The notes beneath the pieces are model-generated. The model was not told the origin of the DNA. It ran no database searches and worked only from the letters and a program-made list of their open reading frames with translations. The translations under genes were made by a program, and so were the position numbers. From contig NZ_QCXS01000003.1 of the NCBI RefSeq assembly GCF_003260015.1, forward strand, positions 982,315 through 1,046,314: a DNA stretch of 64,000 bases, written 5' to 3'. This stretch comes from Nakamurella deserti (GTDB lineage: Bacteria; Actinomycetota; Actinomycetes; Mycobacteriales; Nakamurellaceae). Shown one piece after another: positions 49,134 to 59,315 of this stretch. Every line of letters starts with the position of its first letter. Within the stretch, counting starts at the first letter, position 1.

Positions 49134-50408
49134 ATGGCTGACGGCTCGGGCTCCGCCCCCGGCCCGGACGCGCCGCCGCCCGGTCCCGTGGGACGCTCCC
49201 GCGGCCGCCGCTCGATGTACCGGCAGAACCTGGCGGTGGCCGAGGCCAAACGCATCCTGCGGTCGACCGGGCGCTTCGTCGCTCTGAGCTGCCTGCTGCT
49301 GGCGGCCGGTTCGGTGCTGCTGATGTACACCCCGGGCGGGCCGACCGGGACGGCCGCCCGGATCGCCACCGGCGTGGTGGCGGCGGCCGCGGTCGTCGCC
49401 GCGGCGCTGTGGTGGGTGCGGGGCTGGCCCCGCGAGCGGACCTCCGTGGCGTTCGTCCTGGCCGCCGAGGTGGGCCACGGCATCGTGCTGTTCTGCTGCG
49501 CCGATCCCGTGGTCTCCCTGCTGGCGGCGACGTGGTTCTTCCTGCTCGGTGACTACCTGACCTTCGCGCACGGGCGTCGGGCGCTGGTCGCGCACTGTGT
49601 GTGGGTCAAGGCCAATCTGCTCTTCTACGGCGTCCGGGCGCTGCTCGAGCCGGGCGCGGACGTGCCGTTCGTGGTCTTCCTCGTGGTCGGCCTGACCGCG
49701 ACGCTGATCGTGACCCGTCTGTTCGGCCAGGTCTTCTCCGACGCGCTGCGCTCCGACAGCGCCCGCAGCGCCGAACTCGCCCACCGCGACCCCATGACGC
49801 AGCTGCTCAACCGGCGTGGTCTGGAGGCCGCGGCCCCGCGGGTGTTCGCCCAGGCGCGGTCGGAGCGGGCGGTGATCGCGGTGTTCCTGGTCGACATCGA
49901 CCGGTTCAAGGTGGTCAACGACCGGCACGGCCACGACGCCGGCGACGCGGTGCTCCGACTGCTCGCCGCCCGGTTGGACGCCTCGGTGCGCAAGTACGGC
50001 CTGGTGGCGCGCACCGGCGGGGAGGAGTTCGTCGTCCTGGACCGGGTGCACGCCGACGGCATCGCGTCGATGGCCGAGCGGCTGCGTGCGGTCTCGCACC
50101 ACCCCGACGACCCGGTGCCGGTCACGGTGTCGGTCGGCGCGGTGGGGCTGGCCGGCGACGACTTCCCGTCCGCCGATCCGGGTGTGTTGCTGACCAACCT
50201 GATCATCCGCGCCGACACCGCGATGTACGCGGCCAAGCAGCGCGGCGGCGATCAGGTGGTGCTGGACCTGCCACGGACCGCGGCACTGGAACGGACCGAC
50301 GGCGGGGCGACGATGGCCAGGAGCCCGGACGAGATCTTCGACAGCGTGATGGCGGCCCGCAGCGGACGTGACCGCCGGGCGGAGCGGCGCCCGGACCAGG
50401 GGTCCTGA
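49134..50408 (+). CDS. Membrane GGDEF diguanylate cyclase (second paralogue)
   Basis: 424 residues from ATG 49134, preceded by a CGGAG-type site. Proline-rich N-terminus, then MYRQNLAVAEAKRIL and about six membrane helices (about 48-215), then a GGDEF domain with VDIDRFKVVNDRHGHDAGDAVL and TGGEEF. As in its neighbour, no RxxD inhibitory site precedes the motif (RKYG). A C-terminal extension of about 45 residues (MARSPDEIFDSVMAARSGRD) has no counterpart in the first copy. The two genes are 223 bp apart, so a shared promoter is possible but not required. Confidence 0.88.
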   Translation: MADGSGSAPGPDAPPPGPVGRSRGRRSMYRQNLAVAEAKRILRSTGRFVALSCLLLAAGSVLLMYTPGGPTGTAARIATGVVAAAAVVAAALWWVRGWPRERTSVAFVLAAEVGHGIVLFCCADPVVSLLAATWFFLLGDYLTFAHGRRALVAHCVWVKANLLFYGVRALLEPGADVPFVVFLVVGLTATLIVTRLFGQVFSDALRSDSARSAELAHRDPMTQLLNRRGLEAAAPRVFAQARSERAVIAVFLVDIDRFKVVNDRHGHDAGDAVLRLLAARLDASVRKYGLVARTGGEEFVVLDRVHADGIASMAERLRAVSHHPDDPVPVTVSVGAVGLAGDDFPSADPGVLLTNLIIRADTAMYAAKQRGGDQVVLDLPRTAALERTDGGATMARSPDEIFDSVMAARSGRDRRAERRPDQGS

Positions 50409-50572
50409 CACCGGACGCCGTCACGTCCCGCGGGCCGAGCGCGACCCGGGATCGGGCCCTGTCGGCGTCGGTGCAGGTCAAAGGGCGCGGAGGGACCCGG
50501 GCGGCGCCGCCGCGCGCCCAGCAATACGCTTGTCCGGCTGGCACCGGGGCCGGCGGCTGTGGAGGAGAGTCG

Positions 50573-51759
50573 ATGACGAATGCTGGGGACCGCTGGTCCG
50601 ACGGGCCGCTGGGCGACATCCTCGTGGTCGATCTGACGCGGGCGTTGGCCGGGCCGCACGCCGCGATGATGCTCGGTGACCTCGGGGCGCGGGTGATCAA
50701 GGTCGAGACGCCGGGCAGTGGTGACGACACCCGGGGCTGGGGGCCGCCGTTCGTCGGTCCGGAGCACGACATCTCCACGTACTTCCTGTCGTGCAACCGC
50801 AACAAGGAGTCGATCGCGCTGGACCTGAAGTCCGACTCCGGACGTGCCGCGCTGACCGAGCTGATCCGCCGCAGCGACGTGCTGCTGGAGAACTTCCGGC
50901 CCGGGGTGCTGGCCCGGTTGGGGTTCTCGATCGAGCAGCTGGCCGAGCTCAACCCGGGGCTGGTGGTGCTGTCGATCTCCGGATTCGGCTCCGACGGCCC
51001 GGAGGGCGGCCGCGCGGGCTACGACCAGATCGCCCAGGGCGAGGCCGGCCTGATGTCGGTGACCGGCCCGGACGCGGCGACCCCGACGAAGGTGGGCGTG
51101 CCGATCGGTGACCTGCTGGCCGGGATGTACGGCGCCTACGGGGTGCTGGCCAAACTCCACGAACGCGCCACCACCGGTCGCGGCGGGCTGGTGGGCACGT
51201 CGCTGCTGGCCTCCATCGTCGGGGTACACGCGTTCCAGGGCACCCGGTGGACGGTGGCCGGGGAGATCCCCGTCGGCGAGGGTCCGCACCACCCGTCGAT
51301 CTGCCCGTACGGGCTGTTCCACGCCGCCGACGGCATCGTGCAGATCGCGGTGGGCTCCCAGGGCCTGTGGGCGACGTTCGCGCCCGCGTTCGGACTGCCG
51401 CTGGACGCGCCCGGGTTCGCCACGAACGGCGACCGGGTCCGCAACTCCGACGCCGTCAAGGCCGCCGTGGAGGCCGCGTTCAGCCGGTACACGACGGCGG
51501 ACCTGCTGGCGAAGCTGAACGCGATCGGTGTGCCGAGTGGTCAGGTGAAGAACATGCAGCAGGTGTACGAGTGGGACCAGACCCGCTCGCAGGGCCTGCT
51601 GATCGAGGTCGACCACCCGGTGCTCGGCCCGGTGGAGCTCCCCGGCCCGCCGTTGCGGTTCTGGGGCGCCGACGGCGCGGAATGGCACCGCGAGCACGCC
51701 TCACCGCCCACGCTGGGGCAACACACCGACGACGTCCTGGCATGGCTGGGGGTGCAGGC

Positions 51760-51763
<4 letters not shown>
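50573..51763 (+). CDS. CaiB/BaiF-family CoA transferase (class III)
   Basis: 396 residues from ATG 50573 with an excellent GGAGGAGA ribosome site. Class III features: DLTRALAGPHAAMMLGDLGARVIKVETPGSGDDTR at the N-terminus, YFLSCNRNKESIALDLKS, RRSDVLLENFRPGV, and the region of the catalytic Asp in GYDQIAQGEAGLMSVTG. Such enzymes swap CoA between carboxylic acids via an aspartyl-CoA thioester. The substrate is unpredictable; formyl-, succinyl- and carnitine-type enzymes share these motifs. The stop overlaps the next ATG by 4 bp, so the two products are made together. Confidence 0.93.
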
Positions 51764-53572
<1,809 letters not shown>

Positions 53573-53625
53573 CCCGTCCGCCGACTGGCCGCTGACCGCC
53601 CGGTCTCGCCACCGGCGCTGTCCGT

Positions 53626-53655
53626 GACCCGCCCATCTCCTGAGGTGGGCGGGTC
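53626..53655. terminator. Hairpin terminator between guaB1 and the GST-like gene
   Basis: Ten-base arms GACCCGCCCA and TGGGCGGGTC enclose a 10-nt centre that can itself pair partly. It lies 54 bp beyond the guaB1 stop and 20 bp before the stop of the convergent gene, so it probably serves both. Confidence 0.75.
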
Positions 53656-53674
53656 GCGGCGCAGCCGTCGCGGG

Positions 53675-54718
53675 TCAGGGGCGGGGCGCGCCGTGTCCGT
53701 CCGGCACCACCTCGGACGGGACGGGCGGTCCGGGCGGGGTGCCGTCGCCGAACGGCCGGCCGCCCAGCTCCTCGCGGTGGTGCGGCTCCCACCAGTTCGT
53801 CAGGTCCGGCCCGGCCGGCACGATCTGGGTCGGGTTGATGTCGGTGTGCACCACGTAGTAGTGCTTCTTGATCTGCACGAAGTCGGTGGTGTCGCCGAAG
53901 CCGGGCGTCTGGAAGAGGTCGCGGGCGTACGCCCACAGCACCGGCATCTCCGACAGCTTCGACCGGTTGGCCTTGAAGTGTCCGTGGTAGACGGGATCGA
54001 AGCGGGCCAGCGTGGTGAACAGGAAGACGTCGGCCTGAGTGATGCTGTCGCCGACCAGGTAGCGCCGGGTCGACAACCGCTCGGTGAGCCAGTCCAGCCG
54101 GGTGAAGAGCCGGTCGTAGGCGCTCTCGTAGCTCTCCTGGGAGCCGGCGAACCCGCAGCGGTAGACGCCGTTGTTGACCTCGGTGTAGTTGCGGTGGGCG
54201 ACCTCGTCGATCTCGTTGCGCAGGTGCTCCGGGTACAGGTCGGGGGCGCCCTCGCGGTGGAACCGCGTCCACTCGGTGGAGAGGTCCAGGGTCATCTGCC
54301 GGTAGTCGTTGGTGACGACCTTCCCGGTGGCGACCTCGACCATCGCCGGGACCGTGATGCCGCGCGGGTACTCCGGATCGCGCTTGAAGTACGCCTCCTG
54401 CAGGCGCTCGATGCCCAGTACCGGATCCACCCCGCCGGGGTCGAGATCGAAGGTCCAGCTACGCTTGTCGTGGGTCGGGCCGGTCATGCCCATCGAGAGC
54501 ACCGGCTCCAGGCCCAGCAGCCGACGGACGATGATGGCCCGGTTGGCCCACGGGCAGGCCCGCGCGACGATCAACCGGTAACGGTCGGGCTCGACCGGGA
54601 AGCCGTCGCGGCCGTCCTCGGTGATGCGCGTGGTGATGTAGTTGGTGTCCCTGGCGAACTCGGCTCCTCCGGTGACGTACGCACCCTTGGTCGAGTTGTC
54701 GGTGTCGGTCGCGCTCAT
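53675..54718 (-). CDS. Xi-class glutathione-S-transferase-like reductase (YqjG/PcpF type)
   Basis: 347 residues. The N-terminal thioredoxin-like domain has the xi-class active site ACPWANR (Cys55) and the downstream NDYRQMTLDLSTEW; the C-terminal helical domain holds YRCGFAGSQESYESAYDRLFTRLDWLTERL and YLVGDSITQADVFLFTTLARFDPVYHGHFKANRSKL. In glutathione users this is glutathionyl-hydroquinone reductase. Actinomycetes make mycothiol, so a mycothiol-linked equivalent is likely. An extra 45-residue Pro/Gly-rich tail follows. It diverges from the LLM gene. Confidence 0.9.
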   Translation of the reverse strand: MSATDTDNSTKGAYVTGGAEFARDTNYITTRITEDGRDGFPVEPDRYRLIVARACPWANRAIIVRRLLGLEPVLSMGMTGPTHDKRSWTFDLDPGGVDPVLGIERLQEAYFKRDPEYPRGITVPAMVEVATGKVVTNDYRQMTLDLSTEWTRFHREGAPDLYPEHLRNEIDEVAHRNYTEVNNGVYRCGFAGSQESYESAYDRLFTRLDWLTERLSTRRYLVGDSITQADVFLFTTLARFDPVYHGHFKANRSKLSEMPVLWAYARDLFQTPGFGDTTDFVQIKKHYYVVHTDINPTQIVPAGPDLTNWWEPHHREELGGRPFGDGTPPGPPVPSEVVPDGHGAPRP

Positions 54719-54884
54719 CGGCTGTCTCTCCGTCCCCTGTGGTCCTGCCGACGGTAGTCGCCCCGGAGCCGTTTCGATGCGGATGCATGAACTTTTCCGG
54801 ATCCGGCGCCGGACGCCCGGATCGCCTCGACTGGCCGCGCACCGGTCTGTTTATCCCGTCGGAGCGGGGGGCAACCCGGAGGAC

Positions 54885-55856
54885 ATGGCAGCTATCGGAT
54901 ACACCCTGATGACCGAACAGGCCGGACCGCGCGACCTCATCCGGCACGCCCAGCAGGCCGAAGCCACCGGCTTCGACTTCGCCGTGAGCAGCGACCACTT
55001 CTTCCCGTGGTTGGACGAGATGGGCCACGCGCCCAACGCCTGGGTGACGCTGGGCGCCGTCGCCCAGGCGACCGAGACCCTCCCGCTGATGACGTACGTG
55101 ACCGCTCCGACGTTCCGGTATCACCCGGCCGTGGTGGCGCAGCAGGCTGCGACGCTGCAGATCATCTCCGGCGGCCGGTTCACCCTGGGCCTGGGCTCCG
55201 GCGAGAACCTCAACGAGCACATCGTCGGCGGCGGCTGGCCCGCGGCCGACGTCCGGCAGGCCAGGCTCGTGGAGGCGGCGCAGATCATCAACGCGCTCTT
55301 CGACGGCGGCTACGTCAATCACGACGGCCGTCACTTCCAGGTCGCGTCGGCCAAGCTCTGGGATCTCCCCGACGTGCGCGTGCCGATCGGTATCGCCGTC
55401 TCCGGCAAGCAGTCGTGCGAGCTGTTCGGCCCGCTGGCCGACGTGATGATCGCGATCGACCCCGAGCCGGAGCTCGGCCAGTGGTGGGACGCGGCGAGTC
55501 GGACCGGCTCGTCGAGCCGCAAGGTCGCCCAGCTGCCGATCAGCTGGGACAGTGACGCCGACGCCGCGGCCCAGCGGGCCCACCGGCTGTTCCGCTGGAG
55601 TGCCGGCGGCTGGAAGGTCAACGCCGAACTGCCGGGCACCGCCGGGTTCGACCAGGCGTCGTCGTCGGTGAAGGTCGCCGACATCGCCGAGACCATCCCC
55701 TGCGGCAACGACGTGGGTGCCGTGGTCGCCGCGGCCAAGGAGTTCTTCGACGCGGGCTTCACCGATCTGGCGTTGGTCCAGATCGGCGCCGACCAGCAGG
55801 ACAACTTCTTCGCCGCAGCCACCGCGGAGATCCTGCCGGAGCTGAGGAAGCTCTAG
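54885..55856 (+). CDS. LLM-class (F420-dependent type) oxidoreductase
   Basis: 323 residues from ATG 54885 with a GGAGG site 4 nt before. A luciferase-like barrel: AIGYTLMTEQAGPRDLIRHAQQAEATGFDFAVSSDHFFPW, AWVTLGAVAQATETLPLMTYVTAPTFRYHPAVVAQQAATLQIISGGRFTLGLGSGENLNEH. This wording is that of the F420-dependent glucose-6-phosphate dehydrogenase-like TIGR03557 group, which are F420 rather than FMN enzymes. Substrate is unknown. The next gene, an SDR, starts on the base after its TAG (TAGATG), so the two are co-transcribed and probably act on one substrate. Confidence 0.9.
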   Translation: MAAIGYTLMTEQAGPRDLIRHAQQAEATGFDFAVSSDHFFPWLDEMGHAPNAWVTLGAVAQATETLPLMTYVTAPTFRYHPAVVAQQAATLQIISGGRFTLGLGSGENLNEHIVGGGWPAADVRQARLVEAAQIINALFDGGYVNHDGRHFQVASAKLWDLPDVRVPIGIAVSGKQSCELFGPLADVMIAIDPEPELGQWWDAASRTGSSSRKVAQLPISWDSDADAAAQRAHRLFRWSAGGWKVNAELPGTAGFDQASSSVKVADIAETIPCGNDVGAVVAAAKEFFDAGFTDLALVQIGADQQDNFFAAATAEILPELRKL

Positions 55857-56648
55857 ATGGACCTCGGTATCCGTGGCCGGACCGCCCTGATCAGCGGTGC
55901 CGATTCCGGGATAGGACTGGCCACCGCGCGGCTGCTGCACGCCGAGGGTGCCCGGGTGGTCCTGACCGACCTGGACGAGGCGGCGGTGGTCGACGCGGCC
56001 GCCGGGGTCGGGGGTGACGTCCTCGCCTTCGGCGCCGACCTCACCGATGCTGCCGCGGTCGAGAGGCTGCACGAGCGCGTGGCCGGGGCCGTCGGCGACC
56101 TCGACATCCTGGTGCAGTCGGCCGGGATCACCGGGGCGCAGGGCCTGTTCCACGAGATCGACGACGCGGGCTGGTCGCAGACCGTCGAGACGGACCTGCT
56201 GGCGCCGGTACGGCTGGTCCGGGCGTTCCTCCCCGGCCTGCGCCGCGGCGGATGGGGCCGGCTGGTCTTCGTGGCGTCGGAGGACGCGGTGCAGCCGTAC
56301 GACGACGAGCTGCCGTACTGCGCCGCCAAAGCCGGCATCCTGGCGCTCGCGAAGGGACTGTCGCGGTCGTACGCCACCGAGGGCCTGCTGGTCAACGCCG
56401 TGTCGCCCGCGTTCATCGCCACGCCGATGACCGACGCGATGATGACCAGGCGCGCGGAGCAGACCGGGACCTCCTTCGACGGCGCGATCGCGTCGTTCCT
56501 CGACGAGGAGCGTCCGTACCTCGAGCTGAAGCGACGCGGCCAGGTGGACGAGGTGGCGGCGGTCATCGCGTTCCTGTGCAGCGACCGGGCGAGTTTCGTG
56601 AACGGTTCGAACTACCGGGTCGACGCCGGGTCGGTCGCCACCATCTGA
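55857..56648 (+). CDS. Short-chain dehydrogenase/reductase
   Basis: 263 residues, ATG immediately after the upstream stop. Nucleotide site GADSGIG (14-20), NAG-type motif reading QSAG (87-90), catalytic Ser141, Tyr154 and Lys158 (YCAAK). VSPAFIATPMT follows. Classical SDR, NAD or NADP preference open: the VLTDLD end of strand 2 has an acidic residue, favouring NAD. Operon partner of the LLM oxidoreductase. Confidence 0.93.
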   Translation: MDLGIRGRTALISGADSGIGLATARLLHAEGARVVLTDLDEAAVVDAAAGVGGDVLAFGADLTDAAAVERLHERVAGAVGDLDILVQSAGITGAQGLFHEIDDAGWSQTVETDLLAPVRLVRAFLPGLRRGGWGRLVFVASEDAVQPYDDELPYCAAKAGILALAKGLSRSYATEGLLVNAVSPAFIATPMTDAMMTRRAEQTGTSFDGAIASFLDEERPYLELKRRGQVDEVAAVIAFLCSDRASFVNGSNYRVDAGSVATI

Positions 56649-56979
56649 CCGGCCCGGGGCCGTCGCGGCACCGGCACCCCCGGCCACTGGCGGCTCAGCG
56701 CGGTGTGGATCGCCTGCGGGAGAACGTTCCGCACCGCCGGAGCAGATGTTTCAGGTCACGGCATCGCCCGGCCCCGCATCGCCCTGCCCCGCATCGCCGG
56801 CCGGTGGACCGCTGTGGCAAGCCGCCACACCGGCCGGGACAGGTCATCGCTGAGGCAGGTCACGGCGCCCCGGTCGGATGGCAGCGCCGACGCAGGTCAC
56901 CGTGCTGCCGGTCACGACACCGGCCGGTCGCCGCACCGACCGACCGCCAGCCCGGTCGCGCAGGTTCCAACGCCGCCGA
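56649..56979. other. 331-bp gap with a short 15-bp repeat; no gene seen
   Basis: Between the SDR stop and the convergent hydrolase stop. GCATCGCC recurs at 56761, 56776 and 56791 (15-bp period); the rest contains scattered CACCGGC-type repetition. No convincing terminator or coding frame. Confidence 0.5.
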
Positions 56980-58824
56980 TCACCGCACCGGCACGGGGGC
57001 GTCGACGATCAGTGCGCTGATCACCCGCTGCTCGATCGAGCCCGGGTCCTGATAGGCACCGTGGGCGTGGAACAGGTCCAGGAACGGTGACCGGAGATCG
57101 AGGAGACCGGGGTCGGCGTCCCCTGGGAGCTGCTGGTGGCGACCGGTCACGATGACCTGCGCACCGAAGTCCGCCTCGTAGGGACTGCCGCCGTGAGCCA
57201 GACCGGTGTACTGGATGAAGTCGTTCTCGTGCATGACCGCGAAGACCCGGCCGGGCAGCTCATCCGCGTCGACGCCGTCGAGCGCCAGGTCCGCCACGGA
57301 CGCCACCTCCAGGCCGGTACCGGCGACGAGGACCAACCGGTCGGCGGCCAGGCTCCGGCCTCCGGACGCCGCCGCGGCGACCACGGAGCTGCCGTAACTG
57401 TGGGCGACGACCGTCGCCTGCGCGGGCTTTCCCTGATGCGCGACGCGCAGGCCCTGCTGGAAGGCGACCAGCGCCGGCGCCGCGACATCGGCGTAGGCGT
57501 CACGGGTGGCGACGACGACGTCGGACGGTGCCTCGTAGCCCACCCAGGCGATCGCCGCCACGTCCCGGGCGCCGTGCTCGGCGGTGCCCGCCGCCCATGC
57601 GTCCACCCGGTCCAGCTCGCCGCCGAGGCTGCCGATGCCGCTGCCCGTCCCGGGCACGTAGGTGGCGACGTGGGCCGCGGAGTCGGGGTCGCCGACGGCG
57701 ATGACCGCCCGACCCCGGCCGGTCGGATCCACGTCCAGCAGGTACACCTCCTGTGACCGCGGGACGGACAGGGCCAGCCGGACGCTCGCGATGGCGTCCC
57801 GCTCGTCCTGCAGCCCCGCGCGAAGGAAGCGGTCGGCGAGAGAGGACTGGTCGAACATCGGCCAGCTGGGGGCACTCACCGCCGCCGGTGGCGGCGCCGC
57901 GATCATCACCGCGAGCTCCGCGTCCCGCCGGTCCAAGATCAGCAGGTTGGCCTGGTGCCGCACCGCGGCGGGCAGCCCGTCCGCCGCGCCGACCGACCGC
58001 GGGTCGTCGTGCAGCACGGCCTGCTGCTCGGTCCAGCTGCGGCTGCGGAACCACGCCGCCCGCAGCGCCGGACCGCTCTCGGCCGGCGGCAGGGTGCCTG
58101 CGGTCGTCCGGGCGAACGCCTGCGCCGCCGGTCCGAGAGCGACCCAGGCCGCCTCGGCGTCCGTCTCCTGCGCGAGGCTCGACCGGAACAGGTCGTCACT
58201 GCTCATCCGGTCGGTGCCGAGCGCCTCGCCGAGGTCGGCGGTGACCACGCCGCGGCCGGCCCGGAACACCGGGGCGCCGCCGACGGTCGCGGTCAGCGCG
58301 GACGCGCATTCCGCGGTCGCCGCGTCGGCCCGGCGCAGGTGATCGTCCCAGGCGGCCGTGGCGACGTCCCGGCGGACCGTGGCGAGCCGCAACTCTTCCT
58401 GCAGCGGCGCCACGGTGGCGCAGTCCGCCATCCGGATGGCGTGCTGGAGCGCCCTGACCTCCCCTTCGGCACGCAGCCATCCGGAGCGGGCCACGTCGAC
58501 CGCGGTCCGGACGGAGGTCAGGTCGTCGGCCAGCGCCAGCAGCGCTCCGCGGGCCCGGTAGAGCCGACCGGTGCCCTCGTCGAGCGCGGTGCGTACCGCG
58601 TCGATCTCGGCCTCGCCCGTCGCGGCCGCCGCTCCCCGCCACGCCCCGGACAGGGCCGCGCGCGCATCGGTCACCGTGTCGTCGAGCCGGGCCAGATGCT
58701 GGGCGGTGTCGAAGAGCCGGTCGGCGGCGGCGCTGAGCGCGGCCGGATCGTCGCCGGGGAACGGCAACGCCGAGACGCTCTCGGCGTAGGGGACGATCAC
58801 CGGCACGACGAGGGCGGCGGTCAT
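56980..58824 (-). CDS. DUF1023 alpha/beta-hydrolase with WXG-like N-terminal region
   Basis: 614 residues from ATG 58824. An N-terminal helical hairpin with W-R-G at 62-64 resembles WXG100 proteins; helical domain continues to about 330. The C-terminal half is the DUF1023 hydrolase: nucleophile Ser476 in VVAHSYGSS, Asp535 in HENDF and His588 in FHAHGAY form the expected triad. The preceding small EspC-like gene overlaps by 4 bp (ATGA). This pairing is common in actinomycetes and suggests a type VII-linked or surface-acting lipase/esterase; no ESX machinery genes are in the window and secretion is inferred. Confidence 0.85.
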   Translation of the reverse strand: MTAALVVPVIVPYAESVSALPFPGDDPAALSAAADRLFDTAQHLARLDDTVTDARAALSGAWRGAAAATGEAEIDAVRTALDEGTGRLYRARGALLALADDLTSVRTAVDVARSGWLRAEGEVRALQHAIRMADCATVAPLQEELRLATVRRDVATAAWDDHLRRADAATAECASALTATVGGAPVFRAGRGVVTADLGEALGTDRMSSDDLFRSSLAQETDAEAAWVALGPAAQAFARTTAGTLPPAESGPALRAAWFRSRSWTEQQAVLHDDPRSVGAADGLPAAVRHQANLLILDRRDAELAVMIAAPPPAAVSAPSWPMFDQSSLADRFLRAGLQDERDAIASVRLALSVPRSQEVYLLDVDPTGRGRAVIAVGDPDSAAHVATYVPGTGSGIGSLGGELDRVDAWAAGTAEHGARDVAAIAWVGYEAPSDVVVATRDAYADVAAPALVAFQQGLRVAHQGKPAQATVVAHSYGSSVVAAAASGGRSLAADRLVLVAGTGLEVASVADLALDGVDADELPGRVFAVMHENDFIQYTGLAHGGSPYEADFGAQVIVTGRHQQLPGDADPGLLDLRSPFLDLFHAHGAYQDPGSIEQRVISALIVDAPVPVR

Positions 58825-59123
58825 CGCGGGAGCGCCCGGAACTCGGCGGCGGTGGTGTCGTCGACGGTGAGCATCGCCGTCACCGCACCGTCCACCCAGG
58901 TGGCCAGCTGGGCGAGCCCGGCGACCAGGTCGCCGGCCACGTCGGTCCAGCTGGTCGACACCGCCTCGACCGCCGCCCGTACCGACCGGCCCGCCGCCGG
59001 CGGGGCCCATCCGTCGGTCAGCCGCGCGACCGCGGCGCCGGCCAGCGCGGCCCGCTCCGAGCCGTCCCGCAGCAGTTCGGCCACGCGGTGGACCCCGCCC
59101 GGCACCATCTCCAACCCCGCCAT
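58821..59123 (-). CDS. EspC/WXG100-like small helical protein
   Basis: 100 residues from ATG 59123. The ORF is helical throughout: GLEMVPGGVHRVAELLRDGSERAALAGAAVARL, then SVRAAVEAVSTSWTDVAGDLVAGLAQLATWVDGAVTAML, the length and hydrophobic spacing of the EspC family (T7SS_ESX_EspC). Its TGA overlaps the hydrolase ATG, so translation is coupled. It probably pairs with the WXG-like N-terminus of the hydrolase as a chaperone or co-secreted partner. Confidence 0.75.
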   Translation of the reverse strand: MAGLEMVPGGVHRVAELLRDGSERAALAGAAVARLTDGWAPPAAGRSVRAAVEAVSTSWTDVAGDLVAGLAQLATWVDGAVTAMLTVDDTTAAEFRALPR

Positions 59124-59252
59124 ACGTCCCCCCGGACCCGTCGATCACTCCGGGCACGACCCTAGGGAGCCGGATCGGCGCGCCGGGAGGTCTGTCCACA
59201 ATCGGGGCCGACGAGGTCGAGCGAGGGCCGGGGCGGTGGCGGGGCCGCACAG

Positions 59253-59292
59253 CCGGAACGGGAGCGACCTGCGTGGGTCGCTCCCGTTCCGG
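59253..59292 (-). terminator. Perfect 17-bp hairpin after the NlpC/P60 gene
   Basis: Arms 59253-59269 and 59276-59292 are perfectly complementary over 17 bp with a 6-nt loop, 24 bp beyond the hydrolase stop on the minus strand. It separates this gene from the EspC-like gene. Confidence 0.85.
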
Positions 59293-59315
59293 TGGTGCGG
59301 TGACGTCGGCGGTCG

